This document shows positions 16,897 to 24,789 of a stretch of 44,992 bases of DNA, piece after piece. The stretch lies in contig CALVYK010000009.1 of assembly GCA_944372195.1 (NCBI GenBank), forward strand, positions 1-44,992. Reading direction: 5' to 3'. Both the position numbers and the translations under genes were made by a program. Each line of letters begins with the position of its first letter. Position 1 is the first letter of the stretch. Below the pieces are notes generated by a model. The model saw only the letters and a list, made by a program, of their open reading frames with translations, had not been told where the DNA came from and made no database searches. Source of the stretch: an uncultured Bacilli bacterium (GTDB lineage Bacteria; Bacillota_I; Bacilli_A; RF39; UBA660).

Positions 16897-18735
16897 ATGA
16901 AAAAGATTTTATGGTTAATATTTTTATGTTTAATTATTAATAAGGTAGATGCTAAGGTATATTATTCTGAATATTCAGATTTTAGTCCATTTCAAGAAGA
17001 AGAAGTAACTTCATCTGATACTATTGATGTAATTAAAGAAGAAAGATATTTATGGTATAAAAATGTTAATACTTTAGGAGATTATAAATTATACAATAAT
17101 ATTGATAATTTTAGTGATGATTGTTATCTAACTGAATTTACTGATTGGGACACTAAAAGAATAGATAATGTTGGTTATATCTACGAAGAAAGAAATAGTT
17201 ATAATTATACGATGGCAAAAGGAGTTCGTTACATTCATTTATTTAATTTACAAGGAAGTTATGGTTCGTTTAGAATTCCAGAATTAGATATTAAATATAA
17301 AGATAAATCAATAAACTATACTTACACTTGTGAAGGTTGTTTAGAAGGATTTGATGATTATATTCATAATGGAATATATGAAGAAAATAAATCTTATATT
17401 GCTAATGGTGGATCTTTAATAATTGATCTAGGAAAAGAATATCCAATTCATTTAATTGATGTTGTATTTTATATTTTTGATTTAGGAAATAGTGATAAAT
17501 TATATACTATAGGCTATTCTAATGATAAAAACAATTTATTATATTCTAAACAATATAATTTACAATTTGCTGATGAATATTGGAAGAATGCAGTTAAAAG
17601 AGTACATAATACTGATGAAATAAGTACTAGTATTTGGCAATATAATGAAATTTATTCAGGATTAAGAAATAATGATTTTGTAATAAATAAAGAAAGTTTT
17701 AAACAATATCGATATCAAGAAAAATGGTGTAAAGTTTATGAAATAGCAAAAGAATATTCTGATTACTCTAAAGACCCAATTGGTGATTATAATAATAAAT
17801 TTGAAGATAGTTTAAAATATTTTTATAGTTATCGAACAAGGGATAAATTAGATTTAGATATAAAAGAAATAACAGAAATAAATTTTGATTTAAATAATTT
17901 TATTATATCTAGTAGCGATGAAGTTAAAATAAATAGTAACATTAATTGGAATAAAAATGGTATTTATGATATTTCGTTTCAAGTAAATGGCTTAATAGTA
18001 AATGAAAAAGTAAAATTAAATATAGAAGCTAATACTATTGAAGAATTAAAAGAACTAATAGATAAACTAAAAAAAGATTATGAAAATAAAATCAAAGAAT
18101 TAGAAGAACAATTAAATAATTGTAAGTTAGATAAAGAATGCTTAAATAAAAAAATAATTGAATTAAATAATTTAGTTAAGCAATATGAAGAAGAGATATC
18201 TAATTTAAATAATATAATTTTAAATTATCAAAATAAAATTAATAGTTTAGAAAATTTAAATAATATATATTTAGATAAAATCAAAGAATTAGAAGAACAA
18301 TTAAATAATTGTAAGTTAGATAAAGAATGCTTAAATAAAAAAATAATTGAATTAAATAATTTAGTTAAGCAATATGAAGAAGAGATATCTAATTTAAATA
18401 ATATAATTTTAAATTATCAAAATAAAATTAATAGTTTAGAAAATTTAAATAATATATATTTAGATAAAATCAAAGAATTAGAAGATGATATTAAAAATTT
18501 AAATAGTGGTATTGGAAATATAACAAAAGAAAAAGAAGAACAATTAAATAATTTATCTTCTGAACTAAATAATTATAAAGAAGTTAATAATGATTTAAAG
18601 AATGAACTAGCAAATACTAAAATGCCTAAATTTATTCTTAAAATAGGATCATTAGATAATAAAGTTATTATAATTATCTTTTTACTTCTTCTTTACATAG
18701 CATATTTAATTGGTAAACACTCTAATAAAAAATAG
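16897..18735 (+). CDS. Membrane-anchored exported protein with long coiled coil, next to the spoIIA locus
   Basis: 612 aa. A signal peptide (MKKILWLIFLCLIINKVDA) is followed by an exported region (about 20-375) with a possible discoidin-like beta part (GGSLIIDLGKEYPIHLIDVVFYIF). A long coiled coil occupies about 385-580, then one membrane helix (KVIIIIFLLLLYIAYLIG) and a short basic tail. The coiled coil includes two identical 63-residue units (nine heptads). RBS AGGAGGTGAT precedes the ATG. A SigH/Spo0A-like site lies upstream, and spoIIAA with the same type of site follows, which suggests early-sporulation expression. Not a family I recognise. A role at the septum or engulfing membrane is possible but speculative. 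Confidence 0.7.
   Translation: MKKILWLIFLCLIINKVDAKVYYSEYSDFSPFQEEEVTSSDTIDVIKEERYLWYKNVNTLGDYKLYNNIDNFSDDCYLTEFTDWDTKRIDNVGYIYEERNSYNYTMAKGVRYIHLFNLQGSYGSFRIPELDIKYKDKSINYTYTCEGCLEGFDDYIHNGIYEENKSYIANGGSLIIDLGKEYPIHLIDVVFYIFDLGNSDKLYTIGYSNDKNNLLYSKQYNLQFADEYWKNAVKRVHNTDEISTSIWQYNEIYSGLRNNDFVINKESFKQYRYQEKWCKVYEIAKEYSDYSKDPIGDYNNKFEDSLKYFYSYRTRDKLDLDIKEITEINFDLNNFIISSSDEVKINSNINWNKNGIYDISFQVNGLIVNEKVKLNIEANTIEELKELIDKLKKDYENKIKELEEQLNNCKLDKECLNKKIIELNNLVKQYEEEISNLNNIILNYQNKINSLENLNNIYLDKIKELEEQLNNCKLDKECLNKKIIELNNLVKQYEEEISNLNNIILNYQNKINSLENLNNIYLDKIKELEDDIKNLNSGIGNITKEKEEQLNNLSSELNNYKEVNNDLKNELANTKMPKFILKIGSLDNKVIIIIFLLLLYIAYLIGKHSNKK
18091..18468 (+). repeat. Two identical 189-bp tandem repeats inside the coiled coil
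   Basis: Units 18091-18279 and 18280-18468 look identical base for base, with a 15-bp start of a third unit after 18468. Each encodes 63 residues, exactly nine heptads, so the duplication lengthens the coiled coil in register. The absence of differences suggests a recent event. Confidence 0.92.
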
Positions 18736-18741
18736 GTCTAG

Positions 18742-18763
18742 TTTTGTCGAATATGTATAATTT
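18742..18763 (+). promoter_or_regulatory. Spo0A box and promoter upstream of spoIIAA
   Basis: TTTTGTCGAAT at 18742-18752 matches the Spo0A box (TTTTGTCGAAA) except at its last base and contains GTCGAAT, a perfect SigH-type -10 element. A TATAAT-like TATAATTTT starts at 18757. No good SigH -35 is seen at the right distance. Confidence 0.6.
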
Positions 18764-18802
18764 TATATAAAGTTGTGCTAAATTATTATGGAAGGTGATA
18801 GC

Positions 18803-19150
18803 TTGTTAGATATTAATTTAGAGTTTTGTAAAGGAATTTTATTTATAAGATTAAAAGGAGTTCTTAATAAAAATACTGTAGACAAATTAAAAGATGAAGT
18901 TAATAATTTAGTTAAAGAAAATGGTATTAGAAATTTAGTTTTTAATATAAGTGAATTAGAATCTATTGATTGTTATGGCATTAATGCTTTACTTAATAAT
19001 TATGAATTATGTAAAATTAATCATGGTCAAAGTTTAGTTTGTGGCATAAATAATAATTTAGTAAAACATAGAATAAACAATAGTAGATTATTAAAATATA
19101 TGTATGAGACGTCTGATGAATTAAGTGCGGTGAATGTAATTAATTTATAG
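18803..19150 (+). CDS. spoIIAA: Anti-sigma F factor antagonist SpoIIAA-like (STAS), lacking the phosphoserine
   Basis: 115 aa from the TTG at 18803, chosen because AAGGTGAT at 18792-18799 is well placed for it; the ATG at 18788 lies upstream of that site. It aligns over its whole length with SpoIIAA: DINLEFCKGILFIRLKGVLN, GIRNLVFNISELESID, then a C-terminal helix. The phosphorylation loop, DSSG in SpoIIAA and DSTG in RsbV, is DCYG here (Cys57-Tyr58), so the target Ser of the SpoIIAB kinase is absent. sigF follows after 9 bp and spoIIAB is not between them. The position and fold make the SpoIIAA identity likely, but the regulatory mechanism must differ. Confidence 0.8.
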   Translation: MLDINLEFCKGILFIRLKGVLNKNTVDKLKDEVNNLVKENGIRNLVFNISELESIDCYGINALLNNYELCKINHGQSLVCGINNNLVKHRINNSRLLKYMYETSDELSAVNVINL

Positions 19151-19159
19151 GAGGACTAA

Positions 19160-19807
19160 ATGGAAGAACTAATATTCGAAAATAAAAATTTGATTTATTC
19201 AATTACAAGATATTTTGAGAAGTATTCAAATAAAGAAGATTTGTTTCAAGCTGGTTGTATTGGTATGATAATGGCTTATAAAAATTATAATCCAGATATG
19301 AACGTTAAATTTACAACATATGCTTACCCTTATATTTTAGGTGAAATGAAGAAGTTAGTTCGAGAAGATAAAACTATGAAAGTTAGTAGAAGTATTCAAT
19401 TACTTAATTTAAAGATTGAAAAAGCTAATATCTTATTAACTCAAAAGTTGATGAGAACTCCAACTATTTTAGAATTATCTGATTTTTTAGAAATACCTGT
19501 TCAGATGATAGAAGAAGCTATAAATAGTAGTAAACCTATTTATAGTATCGATGAGCCATTAAATGATGAAGGAAAAGAGTTAACTTTACAAGATACAATA
19601 GGAAAAATAGATAATATTGATGATTTATTACTTTTAAAAGAAGCTTTATCTAAACTTGATCCTTTTGAACAAGAGTTAATTAGTACTCGTTATTTAGATG
19701 ATTTTACTCAACAACAAACAGCAAAGAAGTTAGGAATAAGTCAAGTTCAAGTATCTCGAGGAGAACAAAAAATATTAACCAAATTAAAATCGAAACTAGT
19801 TGCATAA
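19160..19807 (+). CDS. sigF: Sporulation sigma factor SigF (SpoIIAC), N-terminally short
   Basis: 215 aa against about 255 for the family. Region 2 is intact (KEDLFQAGCIGMIMAYKNYN, FTTYAYPYILGEMKKLVRED, then KVSRSIQ), as are region 3 (RTPTILELSDFLEI) and region 4 with QQTAKKLGISQVQVSRGEQK. The roughly 35 residues that precede region 2 in SigF are missing. Similarity to SigF and SigG is close; SpoIIAA upstream and the spoVA genes downstream point to SigF. A strong AGGAGG precedes the ATG at 19160. In Bacillus this factor is held by SpoIIAB until septation. No spoIIAB is here. Confidence 0.88.
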   Translation: MEELIFENKNLIYSITRYFEKYSNKEDLFQAGCIGMIMAYKNYNPDMNVKFTTYAYPYILGEMKKLVREDKTMKVSRSIQLLNLKIEKANILLTQKLMRTPTILELSDFLEIPVQMIEEAINSSKPIYSIDEPLNDEGKELTLQDTIGKIDNIDDLLLLKEALSKLDPFEQELISTRYLDDFTQQQTAKKLGISQVQVSRGEQKILTKLKSKLVA

Positions 19808-19819
19808 ACTAGTTTTTTT
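19793..19819 (+). terminator. Terminator after sigF
   Basis: AAACTAGT/ACTAGTTT stem overlapping the end of sigF, then a T run. It separates sigF from the spoVA operon. Confidence 0.8.
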
Positions 19820-19848
19820 GTATAAAAAAATTATATTTTTACATAATA
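19820..19848 (+). promoter_or_regulatory. Forespore (SigG/SigF-type) promoter of the spoVA operon
   Basis: GTATA at 19820-19824, 17-bp spacer, CATAATA at 19842-19848, against the SigG pattern G(C/A)ATA..CATNNTA. It sits just after the sigF terminator and 7 bp before the spoVAC RBS. spoVA is a SigG target in Bacillus. Confidence 0.6.
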
Positions 19849-19865
19849 ACCTTAGGAGGAATTTT

Positions 19866-20303
19866 ATGGAAGAAAATAAATATAAAAGATTAGTCGCAAA
19901 ACATACACCTAAGGAAAATGTTTTAAATAATGCTTTAATAGCTTTTATAGTAGGTGGATTTATGGGATTATTAGGTCAATTTTTAACGGATATTTATTCT
20001 TATATTTTTAATATTTCTACTAGTGATGGAACTACATTGATGATTGTCACTTTAGTATTTTTAGGTTGCTTATTTACTTGTTTTGGATTTTTTGATAAAT
20101 TAGTTCATTTTGCTAGGTGCGGCTTAATTATACCAATTACCGGTTTTGCCCATGCTATGATGAGTGCTTCTTTAGAATATCGTAAAGAAGGATTAGTAAC
20201 CGGCATCGGAGCTAATATGTTTAAATTAGCAGGTTCAGTAATAGTTTTTGGTGTTGTGAGTGCTTATATATTTGGACTTTTAAGATTGATAATTGGAGGT
20301 TAA
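19866..20303 (+). CDS. spoVAC: Stage V sporulation protein AC
   Basis: 145 aa from the ATG at 19866, preceded by AGGAGGA; a longer reading from 19800 is unsupported. The opening YKRLVAKHTPKENVLNNALI and the several membrane helices are typical of SpoVAC, part of the inner spore membrane channel that imports dipicolinic acid during sporulation and releases it at germination. GFFDKLVHFARCGLIIPITG is the conserved middle motif. First of three genes, spoVAC-AD-AE, which is the minimal spoVA set. Confidence 0.95.
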   Translation: MEENKYKRLVAKHTPKENVLNNALIAFIVGGFMGLLGQFLTDIYSYIFNISTSDGTTLMIVTLVFLGCLFTCFGFFDKLVHFARCGLIIPITGFAHAMMSASLEYRKEGLVTGIGANMFKLAGSVIVFGVVSAYIFGLLRLIIGG

Positions 20304-20305
20304 AT

Positions 20306-21295
20306 ATGACTTTTAAATATAATAATGTTTATATAAACGATACTGCTACGATAACAGGTCCATATGAAGCTAATGGACCATTATCTAAATATTTTGATAA
20401 GAGTTATAATGATTTATATTTTAATACAAAATCATGGGAATTGGCAGAAATAAAACTAATAGAAGAATCAATTGATTTTTTATTAAATAAAGTAGGTAAA
20501 ACTAAATTTGATGTAGATGTATTAGTATCAGGTGATTTGTTAAATCAAATTGTTGCTACTAATTACGCCGCATCTAGTTTAGGTATCCCATTAATTGGTA
20601 TATATGGGGCTTGTTCGACTAGTGTTTTAGGTTTAATTATTGCATCTAATATGATTGAAGCTAAACAGATTAAAAACGCTATAACATCAACTTCTTCACA
20701 TAATAATGCAGCTGAAAAACAATTTAGATATCCAGTTGAATACGGTGGACCAAAAAGAAAAACAACTACATTTACTTCGACTGGTGGAGCTTCAGCTTAT
20801 TTATCTAGTAATAAAAAAGGAATTAAAGTTGAAAGTGCAACATTAGGAACAGTGGTTGATTTAGGAGTAAAAGATGTTTATCATATGGGAGCAGTAATGG
20901 TGCCAGCTGCCGCTAAGGTAATATATGATCATTTAAGAGAAACAAAAAGAGAAATAGGTTATTATGATTTAATTTTAACTGGTGATTTAGGCAGATATGG
21001 AAAAGATATTCTAAAAGATTATATGTTGACTGAATACAATATAGAATTAAAAAATTATGATGATTGTGGTTGTATTATATATGATATAGATAATCAACCA
21101 GTTTATGCAGGAGCAAGCGGACCTGCATGTGCTCCTTTAGTTACGTATGGCTATATATTTGATAAAATGTATAAAAAAGAAATAAAAAGAGTTTTATTAG
21201 TTGCTACTGGTGCTTTAATGAATACAACGATGGTTAATAATAAAAGTACAATACCAAGTATTGCCCATGCAATAAGTATGGAGGTGGTAGAATGA
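20306..21295 (+). CDS. spoVAD: Stage V sporulation protein AD
   Basis: 329 aa, full length. The thiolase-like fold typical of SpoVAD is recognisable from GIYGACSTSVLGLIIASNMI, SSHNNAAEKQFRYPVEYGG, FTSTGGASAYL and ILTGDLGRYGKDIL. SpoVAD is the soluble dipicolinate-binding member of the SpoVA complex at the outer face of the inner spore membrane. It starts 2 bp after spoVAC and overlaps spoVAE by 4 bp. Confidence 0.96.
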   Translation: MTFKYNNVYINDTATITGPYEANGPLSKYFDKSYNDLYFNTKSWELAEIKLIEESIDFLLNKVGKTKFDVDVLVSGDLLNQIVATNYAASSLGIPLIGIYGACSTSVLGLIIASNMIEAKQIKNAITSTSSHNNAAEKQFRYPVEYGGPKRKTTTFTSTGGASAYLSSNKKGIKVESATLGTVVDLGVKDVYHMGAVMVPAAAKVIYDHLRETKREIGYYDLILTGDLGRYGKDILKDYMLTEYNIELKNYDDCGCIIYDIDNQPVYAGASGPACAPLVTYGYIFDKMYKKEIKRVLLVATGALMNTTMVNNKSTIPSIAHAISMEVVE

Positions 21296-21642
21296 TCTAT
21301 TTAAATTCATTTTTATTCTGCGGTATTGTTTGCTTAATAGGACAATTAATATTAGACAATACCAAATTAACTCCAGGACATATAACTACAATATTTGTTG
21401 TATTAGGTTGTTTTTTAGATGTATTTAATATATATGATAAAATAATTTTATGGGCAGGAGCCGGTGCTTGTGTACCTATTACTAGTTTTGGTCATTTATT
21501 AATTCATGGAGCAATGGTATCTAGTGTAGATTTAGGATATATGGGATTAATGAGTGGTATGTTTAATTTAACAGCATCTGGTATTACAGCAGCTATTGTA
21601 TTTTCATTTATATTTTCTTTAATATTTAAACCAAAAGACTAA
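21292..21642 (+). CDS. spoVAE: Stage V sporulation protein AE (AEb)
   Basis: 116 aa membrane protein paralogous to SpoVAC: LTPGHITTIFVVLGCFLDVF, IYDKIILWAGAGACVPITSFG and a glycine-rich last helix. It completes the SpoVA dipicolinate channel. It overlaps spoVAD by 4 bp. The cytoplasmic accessory genes spoVAA, AB and AF are absent, as in many Bacillota outside Bacillus. Confidence 0.94.
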   Translation: MIYLNSFLFCGIVCLIGQLILDNTKLTPGHITTIFVVLGCFLDVFNIYDKIILWAGAGACVPITSFGHLLIHGAMVSSVDLGYMGLMSGMFNLTASGITAAIVFSFIFSLIFKPKD

Positions 21643-21643
21643 A

Positions 21644-21668
21644 AAAACAACTTATCTGTTGTTCTTTT
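21644..21668. terminator. Bidirectional terminator between spoVAE and the reverse gene
   Basis: AACAAC-TTATCT-GTTGTT stem with A and T tracts on each side, placed between convergent stop codons. Confidence 0.6.
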
Positions 21669-22065
21669 TAATCTTTCTTAAACTTTTACAATATTTTATG
21701 TAAGATTTGTAATCTGGATTATTACTATTTAATAATAATTGATTATAAATAGTTTTTAATTTTTCTTGATCATTTATAACTAAACAAAATGAATTAATAA
21801 TTAAATTGATGAAAATTCTTTTTTCAATATCTGCTGCTTGATTTCCTACTACAGCATAAGTTTTTGTTAAATTTTTTAATGCTGGATCTTGACTAAATTC
21901 ACCAACTATCTGCATAGCTTCACATTCATGTGGGGCAGTAATTATATAACATTTATAATTCGGAAAAAAACTAGCAGTTGGTATATTACTTTGTAATTTT
22001 ACGAATTCTTTTTTTTCTTTTTCTAATAATATTTTTATTGCTGGTTTAATATCAATATATTTCAT
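21652..22065 (-). CDS. Hypothetical cytoplasmic protein
   Basis: 137 aa from the ATG at 22065 (reverse-strand GAAGG about 10 bases upstream), rather than the longer reading from 22101. No signal peptide or membrane helix. Soluble and mixed alpha/beta, with NYKCYIITAPHECEAMQIVG, then AVVGNQAADIEKRIFINLII and a Lys-rich tail (CKSLRKIKKN). It is the only reverse gene between the spoVA operon and tRNA-Ser. I do not recognise a family. Confidence 0.65.
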   Translation of the reverse strand: MKYIDIKPAIKILLEKEKKEFVKLQSNIPTASFFPNYKCYIITAPHECEAMQIVGEFSQDPALKNLTKTYAVVGNQAADIEKRIFINLIINSFCLVINDQEKLKTIYNQLLLNSNNPDYKSYIKYCKSLRKIKKNNR

Positions 22066-22145
22066 AAATATGCCTTCTTTCAAGTAAAATATTATACACA
22101 TTTTAATAAATTAATCAATATATTTAAAAAAAATTAAAGAAAAAC

Positions 22146-22174
22146 TTGCTTTATTATTTTTTTTATAGTACAAT
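22146..22174 (+). promoter_or_regulatory. Promoter of tRNA-Ser
   Basis: TTGCTT at 22146-22151, 17-bp spacer, TACAAT at 22169-22174, ending about 17 bp before the mature tRNA. Confidence 0.5.
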
Positions 22175-22191
22175 TTATATGTAGCGTTTTT

Positions 22192-22282
22192 GGAGTAGTA
22201 CTCAAGAGGCTGAAGAGGCGCCCCTGCTAAGGGTGTAGGTCGGGTAACCGGCGCGAAGGTTCAAATCCTTTCTACTCCGCCA
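22192..22282 (+). tRNA. tRNA-Ser (anticodon GCT)
   Basis: 91 nt with encoded CCA and a long class II variable arm (TAGGTCGGGTAACCGGCG). Acceptor GGAGTAG pairs with CTACTCC, discriminator G. The anticodon loop CTGCTAA gives GCU, reading AGC/AGU serine codons. The T arm GAAGG/CCTTT has the loop TTCAAAT. Confidence 0.95.
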
Positions 22283-22294
22283 TTTAAAAATATT

Positions 22295-22323
22295 AAACAT
22301 TGATAATTTATCAGTGTTTTTTT
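22295..22323 (+). terminator. Terminator after tRNA-Ser
   Basis: AACATTGATA/TATCAGTGTT stem (one G-U) with a 3-base loop, then a T run. Confidence 0.75.
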
Positions 22324-22350
22324 GTGTTATAATATTTATAGGTGATAGAA

Positions 22351-24267
22351 TTGAAAAAAGTTATTTTGTTGATTCCAATTATAATATTAATATTTTTAAG
22401 TATAGTTTATTATTATTCAATTAAATGTGATGAATTGGTAGTTGTTGAAGATAGTTTAGTTATGGAACAAGCAGAAATAGAAAAAAGTTTTGAAAGTACT
22501 GGTTATACAATCGATAACCCAAATGTTATTTTAAATCCTTATGAAATTTCACCTTTAACAGCTTTGGTTATTTTTGAAACAGAAGAAGAAGTAGAACCTA
22601 CAGTTATTATTAATGGTAAAGATGAAAAAACAACTTTTACAAACACTTTTGAATCTAATACAGTTCATTATTTACCTATATATGGATTATATCCAGATTA
22701 TAATAATGAGATATCTATAAAATATGGTGATGTATCTAAAACGATATATATAAAAACGGATAAATTACCTGATAATTTTATTTTACCTACTAATGTAGAA
22801 GCTAATAAATCTAAATCAGATAATGAGTTATATTTCTTTTCCCCATCTAGTAAAGGTTATATGTGTGCTTATGATGTTAATGGTGATGTAAGATGGTATT
22901 TAACTGAAAGTTTTACTTGGAATATAAATAGATTAAAAAATGGTAATTTATTAATAAGTACTGAAAGATTAGTTAATCCACCATATTACACAACAGGCCT
23001 ATATGAGATTAATCTATTAGGAAAAATATATACTGAATTCAAATTAGAAGGCGGATATCATCACGATTATTTTGAATTAGAAAATGGTAATATATTAGTT
23101 GCATCTGATAATTTTGCTGATGGTATGGTAGAAGATTATATTGTGGAATTAGATAGAAATACAGGTAATATAGTTAAAACATTTAATTTGAAAGATATAT
23201 TGAATGTTAATGATGGTAAATCAGAAAATTGGACAGATTATGATTGGTTTCATAATAATTCTGTTTGGTATGATAAAAATACTAATTCAATTACATTATC
23301 TGGTAGACATCAAGATGCTGTAATAAATATTGATTATGACAGTGGTGAATTAAACTGGATAATAGGTGATCCTACTAATTGGAGTAGTGAATATCAAAAA
23401 TATTTCTTTACGCCAATTGGTGATTTTGAATGGCAATGGAGTCAGCACGCTGCAATGATAACTCCAGAAGGATATGTATTTATATTTGATAATGGTAATA
23501 ATAAATCAAAAATAAAAGAAGAATATGTACCTGCTACTGAAAGTTACTCTAGAGGCGTTATGTATAAAATAGATACTACTAATATGACTATCGAACAAGT
23601 ATGGCAATATGGTAAAGAAAGAGGAGGTTCTTATTATTCACCTTATATATCAGATGTTGATTATATTGATGCTGATCACTATATAGTCCATTCTGGTGGT
23701 ATATCATATAAAGATGGTGTTGTTCAAAATCAACCTGCTGGATTAGCAGGATCTGATACATTAAAAAGTATAACAACTGAACTATTAAATGATGAAATTA
23801 TATTTGAAATTGAATTACCAACCAATAATTATCGTGTTGAAAAAATGCCATTATATAGTGGTAGTTATGAGATAAAAGGTGCTAAAGTTTTAGGTAGCTT
23901 AGGTAAAACAGAAGTAGATAAAAGTTTATCTTTAATCTTTAATGCCAAAGAAATAGATGATGAATATAAATCTCATAATATAACATTTACTAAAGAGTAT
24001 GATAGATTAGTTGTCAATGGAACATTTGAAAGAGGAACTAATGTTGAAATAATTTTGTATCAAAATTTAGTTGCTTACAAATATAATTGGCGTATAAGTA
24101 CAAGGCCTTATACGGCAATGTGTGTTGATATTTTTAATGAAAGAGAAACAACAAATGGGTTAAATACTAACAAATATATTAATGATGAAGGATTAAAAGG
24201 TAGATATAATATATTCATTAAAATAGATGGCAAATTATATAAAACAAATAATTATGTAGAATTTTAG
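22351..24267 (+). CDS. Arylsulfotransferase (ASST family), membrane-anchored
   Basis: 638 aa from the TTG at 22351, with AGGTGAT directly upstream. An N-terminal membrane anchor (VILLIPIIILIFLSIVYYYS) is followed by the ASST N-terminal beta domain (NPYEISPLTALVIFETEEEV, HYLPIYGLYPDYNNEISI) and a six-bladed propeller. GGYHHDYFELENGNILVASD, SGRHQDAVINIDYDSGELNW and WQWSQHAAMITPEG hold the catalytic and substrate-binding His residues. Such enzymes move sulfate between phenols without PAPS and act outside the membrane. It lacks the active-site disulfide pair of E. coli AssT. A CxxC lipoprotein gene follows 8 bp later. Confidence 0.85.
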   Translation: MKKVILLIPIIILIFLSIVYYYSIKCDELVVVEDSLVMEQAEIEKSFESTGYTIDNPNVILNPYEISPLTALVIFETEEEVEPTVIINGKDEKTTFTNTFESNTVHYLPIYGLYPDYNNEISIKYGDVSKTIYIKTDKLPDNFILPTNVEANKSKSDNELYFFSPSSKGYMCAYDVNGDVRWYLTESFTWNINRLKNGNLLISTERLVNPPYYTTGLYEINLLGKIYTEFKLEGGYHHDYFELENGNILVASDNFADGMVEDYIVELDRNTGNIVKTFNLKDILNVNDGKSENWTDYDWFHNNSVWYDKNTNSITLSGRHQDAVINIDYDSGELNWIIGDPTNWSSEYQKYFFTPIGDFEWQWSQHAAMITPEGYVFIFDNGNNKSKIKEEYVPATESYSRGVMYKIDTTNMTIEQVWQYGKERGGSYYSPYISDVDYIDADHYIVHSGGISYKDGVVQNQPAGLAGSDTLKSITTELLNDEIIFEIELPTNNYRVEKMPLYSGSYEIKGAKVLGSLGKTEVDKSLSLIFNAKEIDDEYKSHNITFTKEYDRLVVNGTFERGTNVEIILYQNLVAYKYNWRISTRPYTAMCVDIFNERETTNGLNTNKYINDEGLKGRYNIFIKIDGKLYKTNNYVEF

Positions 24268-24275
24268 GTGATTTT

Positions 24276-24740
24276 ATGAAAAAAATATTTATTATCTTAT
24301 TGTTACTTATTTCAGTTGGATGTAATAAACAAGAAAACTTAAATAACGAAAACAATAATCAATTACAAAATAATGAAATAATTGAAAATGAAAATAATGA
24401 TTCACAAATAAGTGATGGACCAATAAATATTTATTTATTTTGGGGAGATGGATGTCATGTATGTGCGAGTCTAAAAGAATTTTTTAACAATCTAGATAGT
24501 AGCTATGATAAATATTTTAATTTAGTGCAATATGAAGTGTGGAATAATGAAGAAAATAGCGAACTGATGCATAAAGTAGGTGACTATTTAAACCAAACTT
24601 ATTATGCAGTACCTTTTTTAGTTATAGGTGATGAAGTAATAGTTGGTTTTAGTGAATCAAAAAAAGAATATATTTTAGATAAAATAATAGAAGAGTATAA
24701 TAATGATCGATATGATGTAATGAATGAATTAGGTAATTAA
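24276..24740 (+). CDS. Thioredoxin-fold lipoprotein with CHVC motif
   Basis: 154 aa. A signal peptide with lipobox SVGC precedes an Asn/Glu-rich linker (about 17-48) and a thioredoxin-like domain: NIYLFWGDGCHVCASLKEFF with the redox pair Cys60-His-Val-Cys63, and cis-Pro in YAVPFLVIGDEVIVGF. It is probably a membrane-tethered disulfide oxidoreductase. The CxHxC spacing is closer to the DsbA CPHC type than to thioredoxin CGPC. It lies 8 bp after the sulfotransferase gene, recalling the assT-dsbL-dsbI operon of E. coli. Confidence 0.8.
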   Translation: MKKIFIILLLLISVGCNKQENLNNENNNQLQNNEIIENENNDSQISDGPINIYLFWGDGCHVCASLKEFFNNLDSSYDKYFNLVQYEVWNNEENSELMHKVGDYLNQTYYAVPFLVIGDEVIVGFSESKKEYILDKIIEEYNNDRYDVMNELGN

Positions 24741-24756
24741 ATCTTATTTAAAAAAG

Positions 24757-24789
24757 AAAACTCAAATTTGAATTTTAAATTTGAGTTTT
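24757..24789. terminator. Bidirectional terminator between convergent genes
   Basis: Perfect 13-bp stem AAAACTCAAATTT/AAATTTGAGTTTT with a 7-base loop. Confidence 0.85.

Noticed and set aside
18091..18468. Possible mobile duplication or CRISPR-like repeat
   Set aside because: A direct tandem duplication of coding sequence without spacers or element ends explains it.
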